NCBI GenBank assembly: GCA_016286445.1
Contig: JAEESS010000025.1
Location: 1 to 33,738, forward strand
Direction: 5' to 3'
DNA: 33,738 nt
Source of the DNA: Bacillota bacterium
GTDB lineage: Bacteria; Bacillota; Clostridia; Christensenellales; CAG-138
Shown in pieces: positions 15,043-22,796 of the stretch (positions are counted from its first letter, which is position 1; every line of letters starts with the position of its first letter). The notes below the pieces were generated by a model, which did not search any database, had not been told where the DNA came from, and worked only from the letters and a program-made list of their open reading frames with translations. The translations under genes were made by a program, and so were the position numbers.

Positions 15043-16338
15043 TCAGCCTTCAATGCGGGAACCGCATTCGGGGCAGAATTTCATCGCCGGATCTGCGGGC
15101 GTATAGCCGCACTTCGGGCAGCGGCGAACTGCCGCCTCGGGCTTCTTCGTGCCGCACTGCGTGCAGAACTTGCCGGTGTTCACAGCGCCGCACGCGCAGG
15201 TCCAGGATCCCGCGGGCGCGGGCTTCTTTTCGCCGCACTCGGGGCAGAAATTGCCGGTTGCGTTCGCGCCGCACTTCGGGCACTTCCAGGTGTTGGCAGC
15301 CTGCGCCTGCGCTTCCTTCTGCTGCTGTCCCATCTGGAACAGCGCCGCGGTGTTGCTGCCCATTGCGCCGCCTGCCTGACCGACCATGCCCATGCCCATG
15401 AAGCCTGTCATTGCGCCGTTCGTGTTGCCGGCGGCGGTCTTCATCGCTTCTGCGGTCGCCTGCGTCATCGTCGCAGCCGCCATCGTGGGATCGCGGTTGA
15501 TCGCCGCGCGCTGCGCCGCCTTGATCATCTCCGCGTCCTCTTCGGTCAGCGTGATCGGATTCATCGCGATGGAGACGACTTCAAGACCTCTCTTCTCGCC
15601 CCAGAGCTTGCTTAGCTCGATGTTCATCGCCTCGCAGAGCTCGGTGGTGTGCGCCGGGACCTGGTTCGGACGCACTTCAAGCTCGGAGATCTTCGCCATT
15701 GCGGGCTGCAGGGCGTTGACGAACTCGGTCTTCAGCTGTGCGTCGATCTCGCTGCGGAGATAATCGCCGGAGACGTTGCCGCAGACTTCCGTGTAGAACA
15801 GGATCGGGTCGACCATCTTGTAGGAGTAAACGCCGTTGCAGCGCAGGCTCACGTCGATGTCGAGGTTGATGTTGTGATCGACGACGCGGAACATGATCGG
15901 GTTCGACGTGCCGAACTTGTTGTCCATGATCTCCTTGGTGTTGAAGTAATAGACGCGCTGGTCCTTGCCGGTGTCACCGCCGAACGTGAAACGGCGACCG
16001 AGCGTCTTGAACGACTGGAGAATGCTCTGCCCGAGGCTGCCGGCGAAGATGCTCGGCTCGGTCGAGGTGTCATAAACGAACTCGCCCGGCTCTGCGCAGA
16101 CTTCCACGACCTTGCCCTGCTCGACGATGATCATGCACTGACCGTCGGCGACCGCGATGACGGAGCCGTTAGAAATGATGTTGTCGCTGCCCTTCGTGTT
16201 GGAGGAGCGGCTGCCCACTCTCTTCTGTCCCTTGGTGACGAGAACGTCCTTCGGGAGCGCTTCACAATAGAAAAATTCCTTCCACTGATCGGCAAGAACG
16301 CCGCCCAATGCGCCGATACCGGCTTTGATAAGTCCCAT
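15043..16338 (-). CDS. SPFH-domain protein with three C-terminal zinc ribbons (YdjI-like)
   Basis: A 431-residue protein. The SPFH/stomatin-like region spans about 20-290 (QWKEFFYCEALPKDVLV; VADGQ; AEPGEFVYD; GVYSYKMVDP; LEVVSIAMNPITLTEED). A low-complexity Ala/Met/Gly stretch follows (about 290-345), then three CxxC ribbons: CPKC/CPEC, CACG/CTQCG and CPKC/CPECG. Relatives oligomerise at the membrane and, as YdjI in Bacillus, work with YdjG and YdjH. Here all three partners are encoded in order, but no PspA homologue is seen. The truncated gene at 1-579 is a paralogue. AGGAG before ATG at 16338 sets the start. Lies 58 bases after the small membrane gene. Confidence 0.9.
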   Translation of the reverse strand: MGLIKAGIGALGGVLADQWKEFFYCEALPKDVLVTKGQKRVGSRSSNTKGSDNIISNGSVIAVADGQCMIIVEQGKVVEVCAEPGEFVYDTSTEPSIFAGSLGQSILQSFKTLGRRFTFGGDTGKDQRVYYFNTKEIMDNKFGTSNPIMFRVVDHNINLDIDVSLRCNGVYSYKMVDPILFYTEVCGNVSGDYLRSEIDAQLKTEFVNALQPAMAKISELEVRPNQVPAHTTELCEAMNIELSKLWGEKRGLEVVSIAMNPITLTEEDAEMIKAAQRAAINRDPTMAAATMTQATAEAMKTAAGNTNGAMTGFMGMGMVGQAGGAMGSNTAALFQMGQQQKEAQAQAANTWKCPKCGANATGNFCPECGEKKPAPAGSWTCACGAVNTGKFCTQCGTKKPEAAVRRCPKCGYTPADPAMKFCPECGSRIEG

Positions 16339-16396
16339 AGTGTTTCTCCTTTCAATTTGTAGCTGCTATCGAAAAAGGGTAAAATCCTTGATCGCC

Positions 16397-16687
16397 TTAT
16401 CGTTCGCGCGCTTCCGCGTACGGATCGCGCACCTTTACAGAATAGGGGTTCTTGTTTTCGGGGACGGGGATGCGGTGCGCGCTGCCGTACCGCGCGAACA
16501 TCACGAGCAGCGTCCGCAGCACGATCAAAAGGACCCACGCGCCGAGCGCCGCCCAGAACCATACGAGCGGCAGGCCGATCGTAAAGTGCAGCACGAGCAG
16601 GATCCACGCGGGGATCGTCCACAGAAAATACAGGATCGCATTCCACAGAACGCACAGGAAAAATCCGCCGCGGTCTTTCTGTTCCAT
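16397..16687 (-). CDS. Small two-helix membrane protein
   Basis: A 96-residue protein not recognised as a named family. Two hydrophobic segments (FFLCVLWNAILYFLWTIPAWILLVL and LPLVWFWAALGAWVLLIVLRTLL) are followed by a charged C-terminal tail (NPYSVKVRDPYAEARER). The start at 16687 has AAGGAG seven bases upstream; a start ten codons earlier lacks one. As the first gene of the SPFH/ribbon/TPM operon it may be the membrane anchor or sensor of that assembly, which is inference from position only. Confidence 0.75.
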   Translation of the reverse strand: MEQKDRGGFFLCVLWNAILYFLWTIPAWILLVLHFTIGLPLVWFWAALGAWVLLIVLRTLLVMFARYGSAHRIPVPENKNPYSVKVRDPYAEARER

Positions 16688-16719
16688 GCCGCTTCTCCTT
16701 CCGATACTATTCCTCATAT

Positions 16720-16748
16720 ATTATAGCGGATCCACATGCAAATTGCAA
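16720..16748 (-). promoter_or_regulatory. Promoter of the SPFH/TPM membrane operon
   Basis: On the minus strand TTGCAA (16743-16748), 17-base spacer, TATAAT (16720-16725). Two ATGCA motifs (from 16736 and on the other strand to 16754) surround the -35 box. Confidence 0.8.
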
Positions 16749-16768
16749 ATGCATTTTTGTGACATTTG

Positions 16769-16777
16769 TGTTATACT
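16769..16777 (+). promoter_or_regulatory. Extended -10 promoter for the gene at 16800
   Basis: TGTTATACT gives a TGn-extended -10 (TATACT, 16772-16777). No good -35 at the right distance. Ribosome site GGGAGGTG follows at 16787. Confidence 0.5.
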
Positions 16778-16799
16778 GATGCAAACGGGAGGTGAAATC

Positions 16800-17225
16800 A
16801 TGCTCGACACACGACTTTCGTCCTATCTGAACGGGATCCTGGACCTTGCGAGCGCGCTTTCGGAGTGGATCGGGTACTCAAACGCCGGCGTTTCCGCGTA
16901 TACGAAGGATGGGTGGGAGGACGCGTTCCGCCGCCACTATCACATCAAGCAGTTCACGCCGGTCCCCATCGAGGAGACCTTTTATCAGACGCTCGTGCAG
17001 TGGCTCGGCAGCACCTCGTTCGGGCTCGTGAAACACACGGTCGACTGCATCACGCACAAGCTCGGCGAACCGCTCGCCGTCTACCGCGCGGAAAACGAGC
17101 AGGCGCTGATCGACCGGCTCAGTAGCTGCAACGGTCACATCGGCGCGTACTATTTCACCGAGGACGTCTTTTTCGTCGCCTTCGAGACCCACGTTCTCGC
17201 GTTCATCATGGGAAATTGGGAATAA
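16800..17225 (+). CDS. Unknown protein of 141 residues
   Basis: I do not recognise this family. The start at 16800 has GGGAGGTG seven bases upstream; the reading frame extends farther 5' but crosses the promoter. It reads as a soluble alpha/beta protein with a helical N-terminus (LSSYLNGILDLASALSEWIGYSN), a basic middle (FRRHYHIKQFTPVP) and a hydrophobic C-terminal strand pair (AYYFTEDVFFVAFETHVLAFIMGN) ending in NWE. It is monocistronic, with a promoter shared back to back with the membrane operon and its own terminator ten bases on. Divergent pairing hints at co-regulation only. Confidence 0.7.
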   Translation: MLDTRLSSYLNGILDLASALSEWIGYSNAGVSAYTKDGWEDAFRRHYHIKQFTPVPIEETFYQTLVQWLGSTSFGLVKHTVDCITHKLGEPLAVYRAENEQALIDRLSSCNGHIGAYYFTEDVFFVAFETHVLAFIMGNWE

Positions 17226-17234
17226 ATCAAACGA

Positions 17235-17263
17235 TCCTCCGCACACCGGCGGAGGACCTTTTT
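17235..17263 (+). terminator. Terminator between convergent genes
   Basis: An 8-bp stem (17235-17242 with 17249-17256) followed by CCTTTTT. The minus-strand side (CGTTTGATTTATT) is also T-rich, so it may serve the convergent exonuclease gene too. Confidence 0.8.
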
Positions 17264-17298
17264 GCCTTTCGGGACGCGATATGCCGCTGCGCGGCGCG

Positions 17299-18126
17299 TC
17301 ACCGCCCGATCAGCCGGAACAGTTCCTGCGCTTCGGCGCAGGTCAAGGGCTTATCCGAGATCATGCGGAACAGGTACGGAAAGATCGCGTCGAACGGCGG
17401 TTCGCCGGAAAGTTCGGCGTGCCGGTCCATCCAGTGCGCGATCGCCATCGAATCGCCCGGGTTCAAAAAGGTCTCGGGATGCACGCCGTCAAGCAGCTCT
17501 CGGAGCTTGCGAAGCTCCAGATCCGTTTCCGATTCGGTCGAAAATCGTCCGGCGGGCTTCGGTACGGGCTTGACGCTTTTTCGGTACGGGCGTACGTCGC
17601 GCGGGTCCTCGCCGTAATCGCAGAGCAGCTCACGATAGAGCCGATAGCATGCCATTGCGTCGCACAGCGCGTCGTGGTGGCTTTCGAGGGGAATGTCGAA
17701 CGCGGTGCAGAGCGTATCGAGCCGGTAGCTTCCGTAGGTTTCGCGGGCAAACCGCCTTCTTGCCATCTGCACGGTGCAGCAGTAGGTGATCTCCGGCACG
17801 GGAATGCCGTATCGTTCGAGCGTGCCCGTGATCATGCCGAGGTCGAACGCGGCGTTGTGCGCGACGACGACGGAATCGGTAAAGTATGCAGCAATGCGTG
17901 ACCAAAGCGTCGGGAAATTCGGCGCGCCCTGTACGTCCGCAGGCGTGATGCCGTGGATCGCGATGTTCATCGGGTCGAACGGGACCTCCGGATCGACAAG
18001 GAATGATTCGATTTTGACGATTTCGCCGTATTCCGCGACGACGATGCCGATCTGACAGACGGCGGCGTCACGACCGTTCGGCGTCTCGACGTCGATCGCG
18101 ACGATGCGTGTTTCTTTCGTTTCCAT
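17299..18126 (-). CDS. DEDDh 3'-5' exonuclease (DnaQ/PolC-epsilon like)
   Basis: A 275-residue protein with all DEDDh motifs: Asp12 and Glu14 (AIDVETP, ExoI), IHGIT at 57-61, Asp95 (HNAAFDLGM, ExoII) and His151/Asp156 (HHDALCDA, ExoIII). The domain fills residues 8-165, degrading nucleic acid 3' ends with two metal ions. The remaining 110 residues (PYRKSVKPVPKP linker, then a helical AELSGEPPFDAIFPYLFRMISDKPLT region) form an extra domain. It stands alone, not next to a polymerase, so repair or RNA processing is likely. No Shine-Dalgarno site precedes the ATG, and the -10 box is seven bases from it, so the mRNA may be leaderless; no alternative start exists upstream of Asp12. Confidence 0.88.
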   Translation of the reverse strand: METKETRIVAIDVETPNGRDAAVCQIGIVVAEYGEIVKIESFLVDPEVPFDPMNIAIHGITPADVQGAPNFPTLWSRIAAYFTDSVVVAHNAAFDLGMITGTLERYGIPVPEITYCCTVQMARRRFARETYGSYRLDTLCTAFDIPLESHHDALCDAMACYRLYRELLCDYGEDPRDVRPYRKSVKPVPKPAGRFSTESETDLELRKLRELLDGVHPETFLNPGDSMAIAHWMDRHAELSGEPPFDAIFPYLFRMISDKPLTCAEAQELFRLIGR

Positions 18127-18132
18127 GCATAC

Positions 18133-18161
18133 AGTATAGCAGAGTCCGCGGTTTTTCGCAA
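18133..18161 (-). promoter_or_regulatory. Promoter giving a probably leaderless exonuclease mRNA
   Basis: On the minus strand TTGCGA (18156-18161), 17-base spacer, TATACT (18133-18138). The expected start point, six to seven bases on, falls at the A of ATG (18126). Confidence 0.65.
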
Positions 18162-18178
18162 CGATTGTGAAACCGCGG
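18146..18178. other. Inverted repeat between divergent promoters
   Basis: CCGCGGTTT (18146-18154) and AAACCGCGG (18170-18178) are perfect inverted repeats with 15 bases between. They flank the -35 box of the exonuclease promoter and lie upstream of the ABC promoter at 18199, so a dimeric regulator could bind. A hairpin role is less likely because it is upstream of both transcripts. Confidence 0.45.
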
Positions 18179-18198
18179 AAAAATCCGGTGTGCGGCGC

Positions 18199-18227
18199 TT
18201 GCGAACGCCGCCGTTTTGTGGTATAAG
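18199..18227 (+). promoter_or_regulatory. Promoter of the ABC exporter operon
   Basis: TTGCGA (18199-18204), 17-base spacer, TATAAG (18222-18227) with an extended TGG before it. Confidence 0.7.
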
Positions 18228-18263
18228 TATCTTAATGAAACAATAGGGGTGGAATCGTCTTCC

Positions 18264-20069
18264 ATGGAAAAAACAAAGAAAAAAGGACCCGGCATCAGGC
18301 ATCTCAAACCGTGCGTGAAGGGCTATGTCACGCCGTCGGTGCTTACGCCGGTGCTGATCGTATTCGAGGTCGCGCTGGAGATCCTGATCCCGCTTCTCAT
18401 GGCGGCGCTCGTCGACGGCGGTCTGTACCGGGTGGACAAGTTTCAGCTGCAGGGTGTGATCTCTCACCTGCCGTACCGGAACAATCTGCAGTTCGTGCTG
18501 TGGGTCGGCGGGCTGATGGTGCTTGCGTCGCTTCTTTCACTGCTTTGCGGCGCGCTCGCAGCGCGCACGTCGGCGGTCGCGTCGATGGGCTTTGCGAAGA
18601 ATCTGCGCGAACGGATCTTCGGCAAGATCCTGCAGTTCTCATTTAAGAACACCGACCGGTTCCAGACCTCGTCGCTGGTCATCCGCGCGACGACGGACGT
18701 CAACAACCTGCAGAACACCTACCAGATGTTCCTGCGGATGATGTTCCGCGCACCGATCATGATGGTGCTTGCGGCGGTCATGTCGTTCCGCATCAACGTG
18801 AAGCTGTCGTACATCTTCGTGATCGCGCTGCCGCTCGTGCTGACGCCGATGCTGCTGTTTATGTTCATCGGACGCAAGCGATTCAAGATGATGTTCACAA
18901 AGATGGACGCCATGAACAGCGCCGTGCAGGAGGACCTGATCGGCATGCGCGTGGTCAAGTCGTTCGTGCGCGGCTCGCATGAGAACGGCAAGTTCCGCGA
19001 CAGCGCCGACGATCTGATGCGGACGCAGATCTACGCGCAGAAGCTCTTTTCGTTCGCGAACCCGATCCAGCTCGGCGTGATGTGGGGCGCGACGATCCTG
19101 CTGTGGCTGTTCGGCGGACGGATGAGCATTTCGCCGGACGGGAACCTGCCCATCGGCGAGCTGACCGCGCTGATCGGTTACGCCACGCAGGTCATCGCTT
19201 CGCTGCAGATGGTCTCGATGTTCCCGCTCATGCTTTCGAGAATGCGCGCGTCCTTGGACCGCATCAACGAGGTGTTTGAGGAGCAGATCGATATCGAATC
19301 GCCCGAAAGCGACCTCGTCGTCGAGACCGGCGAGATCGAGTTCGATCACGTTGACTTCTCGTATTCCGGCAATCCGGAGGTTCTGAACCTCAAGGACGTC
19401 AGCCTGCATATCCTGCCGGGGCAGACGGTCGGCGTCATCGGCGGCACGGGTGAGGGCAAGTCGACGCTCGTGCAGATGATCCCGCGGCTTTACGACGTGC
19501 TTGCGGGCGCGGTGCGCGTGTCGGGGCACGACGTGCGCGAATACAGCCTGAAGGCGCTGCGCGACGGCGTTTCGATGGTGCTGCAGAAGAACATGCTGTT
19601 CTCGGGCAGCATCCGGGAAAATATGCGCTGGGGCGATCCGAACGCCACGGACGAAGAGATCCGCGAGGCGTGTAGAATCGCGTGCGCCGACGGCTTCGTT
19701 TCGGCGTTCCCGGACGGGTACGACACCGACCTCGGACAGGGCGGCTGCAACGTGTCCGGCGGGCAGAAGCAGCGTCTGTGCATCGCCCGCGCGCTGCTCA
19801 AGAAACCGAAGATCCTGATCCTCGACGACTCGACGAGCGCGGTCGACACCGCGACCGAGGCGAAGATCAGGGACGGCCTGAAAAAGCTTACCGACATGAC
19901 CAAGATCGTCATCGCGCAGCGGATCACATCCGTCATGGACGCGGATCAGATCATCGTCATGGAGCACGGCAGGATCTCCGACGTCGGCAGACACGCCGAG
20001 CTGCTTTTGCGCAGCGAGATCTACCGCGAGGTCTATGAATCGCAGGTCAGAGAGGAGGCGAACGCGTAA
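18264..20069 (+). CDS. ABC exporter half-transporter, degenerate ATP-site subunit
   Basis: A 601-residue fusion of a six-helix ABC_membrane domain (about 25-340) and an ATPase domain (about 345-595). Walker A is GGTGEGKST near 390; the signature is NVSGGQKQR; Walker B is ILILDDSTSAVD with Asp where the catalytic Glu should be; the switch His is Gln (IAQRITSV). These changes are those of the non-catalytic half of heterodimeric exporters such as TM287/TM288 or BmrC/BmrD, so this subunit should pair with the next gene. Likely substrate: drugs or lipids, unknown. The start at 18264 has AGGGGTGG about 11 bases upstream. The stop overlaps the start of the next gene by one base (TAATG). Confidence 0.9.
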   Translation: MEKTKKKGPGIRHLKPCVKGYVTPSVLTPVLIVFEVALEILIPLLMAALVDGGLYRVDKFQLQGVISHLPYRNNLQFVLWVGGLMVLASLLSLLCGALAARTSAVASMGFAKNLRERIFGKILQFSFKNTDRFQTSSLVIRATTDVNNLQNTYQMFLRMMFRAPIMMVLAAVMSFRINVKLSYIFVIALPLVLTPMLLFMFIGRKRFKMMFTKMDAMNSAVQEDLIGMRVVKSFVRGSHENGKFRDSADDLMRTQIYAQKLFSFANPIQLGVMWGATILLWLFGGRMSISPDGNLPIGELTALIGYATQVIASLQMVSMFPLMLSRMRASLDRINEVFEEQIDIESPESDLVVETGEIEFDHVDFSYSGNPEVLNLKDVSLHILPGQTVGVIGGTGEGKSTLVQMIPRLYDVLAGAVRVSGHDVREYSLKALRDGVSMVLQKNMLFSGSIRENMRWGDPNATDEEIREACRIACADGFVSAFPDGYDTDLGQGGCNVSGGQKQRLCIARALLKKPKILILDDSTSAVDTATEAKIRDGLKKLTDMTKIVIAQRITSVMDADQIIVMEHGRISDVGRHAELLLRSEIYREVYESQVREEANA

Positions 20070-21991
20070 TGCCGCCGAGAGGAAGCTCCTTCAACAGCAA
20101 GATGGGCGGAAAGCGCGCCGAAAAGCCGCTGAAAACGCTCCTTCGCCTGTTCCGCTATTTCAAAAACTGCACCGGGATCCTGATCGTTTCGATCATTTCG
20201 ATCCTTGCGTATTCCGCCGCGTCCAACTATGCGGTACTGATGACGAAGCAGCTCGTCAAGGTGCTCGAAGCCGGGATCGGCGCGGACATGGCAAAGTATG
20301 CCGCGCTGCTCATCGGCATGGCGATCCTGTACGCGATCGCCGTCGTCACCAACTTCCTGCTGAACCGGCTGATGCTCTCCTGCTCCGCGCGCGTCATGTG
20401 CGCGCTGCGCAAGGAGATGTTCGAGAAGATGCAGTCGCTGCCGATCTCGTTCTTCGACGGACGTACGCACGGCGAGCTGATGAGCTATTACACCAACGAT
20501 ACCGAGGCGGTCAACGAGCTGCTGCACCATTCGATCACGCAGATGCTGATCTCGATCTCCTCGCTGGTCTTCGTGTTCGGGATGATGGCGTCCCTGTCCA
20601 TCCCGGTCGTGTTCATCATGATCTGCATGGGCGTGACCGTGTTCTACGTCATGCGCGGCGTCACGAAAAAGAGCCGCCGCAACTTCAAAAAGCAGCAGTA
20701 TGAGCTGGCGGCGGTCAACGGCTACATCGAGGAGATGATGGAGGGGCAGAAGGTCGTCAAGGTTTTTACGCACGAGGACAAGGCGAAGGCGGGCTTCAAG
20801 GTCCACAACGACGAGCTCTGCAAGGTCGCGACCGACGCGAACACCTACGCAAGCATCGTCGGTCCGCTGATGAACAACATCTCCCATATCTTTTATGCGA
20901 TCACCTGCACCGTCGGCGTACTGCTGGCGGCGCCGGTCCCGGGAGAGGATTTCCTGCTCGAAAACACCTGGTTCGCCTCGCATCAGGCGTTCCTGGTGGA
21001 GGGCAGCGCCCTGATCGCGTCCCTGCAGTTCGTGCGGCAGGTTTCTAACCGCATTTCGCAGATCTCGCAGCAGTTCAACTCGATCCTCCTTGCACTTGCG
21101 GGCGCGGAGCGCATCTTTGCGCTCATAGACATGCCCGCCGAGGTCGACGAGGGCACGGTCACGCTGGTCCGCGTCGAGGAGAAGGACGGAACGCTCAAAG
21201 AGACCGACCGCCGCACCGGGCATTGGGCGTGGAAGCGCGGGGAGGAACTCATCCCGCTGCGCGGCGAGGTGCGCTTCACCGACGTCGATTTCAGCTATGA
21301 CGGCAAAAAGCAGGTGCTCACCGACGTCACGCTGTACGCGCATCCGGGGCAGAAGATCGCGTTTGTCGGCTCTACCGGCGCGGGCAAGACGACGATCACG
21401 AACCTGATCAACCGCTTCTATGACATCGCGGACGGCACGATCACCTACGACGGCATCCCGGTCCGCGAGATCAAAAAGAACGCGCTCCGAAGCTCCCTCG
21501 GCATGGTGCTGCAGGACACGCATCTGTTCTCCGGCACGGTCATGGAAAACATCCGCTACGGCAGACTCGACGCCACCGACGAGGAGTGCATCGAAGCGGC
21601 AAAGATCGCAAACGCGGACTTCTTCATCACGCATCTGCCCGAGGGCTATCAGACGCAGCTCGTCGCGGACGGCGCGAACCTCTCGCAGGGACAGCGGCAG
21701 CTCATCGCGATCGCAAGAGCCGCGGTCTCCGACCCGCCGGTGTTGATCCTCGACGAGGCGACGAGCTCGATCGATACCCGCACCGAGAAGCACATCGAGA
21801 AGGGCATGGACGCGCTGATGCACGGACGTACGGTGTTCGTCATCGCGCACCGGCTCAGCACGGTCCGCAACAGCGACTGCATCATGGTCCTCGAAAACGG
21901 CAGGATCATCGAACGCGGCGACCATGACGCACTGCTGAAGCAAAAGGGCAAGTATTACGAGCTCTGCACCGGCACGTCTGAACTGAGCTAA
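20069..21991 (+). CDS. ABC exporter half-transporter, catalytic subunit
   Basis: A 640-residue fused permease-ATPase. A basic N-terminus (1-22) leads to six membrane helices (about 35-340), an insertion rich in charged residues (about 370-415) and the ATPase domain. Walker A GSTGAGKTT is near 435, signature NLSQGQRQL, Walker B LILDEATSSID with the catalytic Glu near 565, and switch His in IAHRLSTV. The complete site makes it the active partner of the upstream degenerate subunit. The loop between helices 5 and 6 (APVPGEDFLLENTWFASHQAF) is long. GAGGAGG lies ten bases before the ATG. Repeat copy B starts five bases after its stop. Confidence 0.92.
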   Translation: MPPRGSSFNSKMGGKRAEKPLKTLLRLFRYFKNCTGILIVSIISILAYSAASNYAVLMTKQLVKVLEAGIGADMAKYAALLIGMAILYAIAVVTNFLLNRLMLSCSARVMCALRKEMFEKMQSLPISFFDGRTHGELMSYYTNDTEAVNELLHHSITQMLISISSLVFVFGMMASLSIPVVFIMICMGVTVFYVMRGVTKKSRRNFKKQQYELAAVNGYIEEMMEGQKVVKVFTHEDKAKAGFKVHNDELCKVATDANTYASIVGPLMNNISHIFYAITCTVGVLLAAPVPGEDFLLENTWFASHQAFLVEGSALIASLQFVRQVSNRISQISQQFNSILLALAGAERIFALIDMPAEVDEGTVTLVRVEEKDGTLKETDRRTGHWAWKRGEELIPLRGEVRFTDVDFSYDGKKQVLTDVTLYAHPGQKIAFVGSTGAGKTTITNLINRFYDIADGTITYDGIPVREIKKNALRSSLGMVLQDTHLFSGTVMENIRYGRLDATDEECIEAAKIANADFFITHLPEGYQTQLVADGANLSQGQRQLIAIARAAVSDPPVLILDEATSSIDTRTEKHIEKGMDALMHGRTVFVIAHRLSTVRNSDCIMVLENGRIIERGDHDALLKQKGKYYELCTGTSELS

Positions 21992-21996
21992 AGCTT

Positions 21997-22033
21997 CGGT
22001 CTGTCGAAACGGATTTCGACAGACCGGTTTTTT
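21997..22033 (+). terminator. Terminator hairpin of repeat copy B
   Basis: A 13-bp perfect stem (21997-22009 with 22014-22026, loop CGGA), then GTTTTTT. It ends the ABC operon. Confidence 0.9.
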
Positions 22034-22159
22034 CAGTACCGCCTAAAATGCTGCGCATTTCCGGGCGGCGGTCCACTTCGTTACAGCGGCAGATCGCGCG
22101 CTTCCCGCGCGAACCATCTGCAGGATGTCAAATCCGTCGCACATGTCGCCGGATTTGAC
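21997..22159 (+). repeat. Three-hairpin intergenic module, copy B
   Basis: Terminator stem (21997-22026); ACCGCC/GGCGGT stem (22038-22072) with inner AAATGC/GCATTT pairing; a 54-base insert with a GCGCG hairpin that the other copies lack; then GTCAAATCCG/CGGATTTGAC (22127-22159) around a core CGCACATGTCGC. The third stem keeps pairing although its last three pairs differ from copies A and C. Confidence 0.85.
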
Positions 22160-22216
22160 GGATTTGTGGTCTGCTCTTTTCGCGTGCGCGACGACACTTA
22201 TAAAGCTCTGTCAATG

Positions 22217-22247
22217 AAACAGGACGGCAAAACCGTCCTGTTTTTGT
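22217..22247 (+). terminator. ACAGGACGG terminator, copy 1
   Basis: An 11-bp stem (22217-22227 with 22233-22243) and T-run. It repeats at 24315. No gene ends just before it: the nearest stop, at 21991, already has its own terminator, so this is probably carried by the dispersed repeat. Confidence 0.75.
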
Positions 22248-22285
22248 GTGAATAGGAAATACGAAAAGCCTTCTTCTCGCGGTGT

Positions 22286-22360
22286 GTTCGCGTTCCAAAA
22301 GCCTTCCCCCGGGGTGGGGAAGGTGGCGAGGAACGAGCCGAATGAGGGGGATACGCAGAA
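22286..22360 (+). repeat. Dispersed gut-Clostridia repeat (CCTTCCCC type), copy 1
   Basis: Contains GTTCGCGTTCCAAAAGC, a CTTCCCC/GGGGAAG hairpin and ATGAGGGGGATACGCAGAAA. The same words recur at 24473-24554 in the same order. I recall similar short palindromic units scattered through gut Clostridia genomes. No coding signal. Confidence 0.75.
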
Positions 22361-22411
22361 AAGCCGTGCAGGGAGCGACGTTTTCGGCGCTCCGCCGCAA
22401 CAGCGAATCGC

Positions 22412-22548
22412 CTTGCCCTCCCTGTGCAAGGGAGGGTGGCAGCCGAAGCGAAGCAAGGCAGACGGAAGGGTTGTTGATCGTGCGTATTCCGACCTTACAA
22501 CCCCTCAGTCTGCTTCGCAGACAGCTCCCCTTACACAGGGGAGCCAAG
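22412..22548. repeat. MITE-like inverted repeat pair
   Basis: The left arm (22412-22473) and right arm (22498-22548) are diverged inverted copies: both run from CTTG/GGCTC-type ends through a CTCCC..GGGAG hairpin and a GCAGAC block to CAACCC at the inner edge, with 24 bases between. The remaining 22549-22740 holds short GC-rich palindromic words and no plausible gene. Confidence 0.6.
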
Positions 22549-22766
22549 ATCGCACGGACGTTGTAGGGGGCGACGATCCGTGGTCTCACATGGTCGCAGC
22601 GCGTCACATTCATTCCTTCTGCTTCCTGTTCGCCCCGCACTTCGTTTCGCTCCTTCCCGCACTGCGGGCGCTCAACTCCGTGCCCTCAGCGCCCCGTCGC
22701 AACAGCGGAACCCGGATCCGGAAGGAACATTGTTTACATCCATAACGCAAAAATAACGCAACCCTG

Positions 22767-22775
22767 TGGTATCCT
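22767..22775 (+). promoter_or_regulatory. Extended -10 promoter of the lipoprotein gene
   Basis: TGGTATCCT, an extended -10, lies 22 bases before the start at 22797. No convincing -35. Confidence 0.45.
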
Positions 22776-22796
22776 GTAGAAAAAGGGGGGATTCCG

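Noticed and set aside
20033-21943. Minus-strand frame of 636 codons
   Set aside because: Antisense to the catalytic ABC subunit, very rich in Arg, Asp and His, with no domain; a by-product of GC-rich codon use.
22248-22745. Possible gene of 165 codons in the repeat island
   Set aside because: It is made of repeat sequence, lacks a ribosome site and has no domain.
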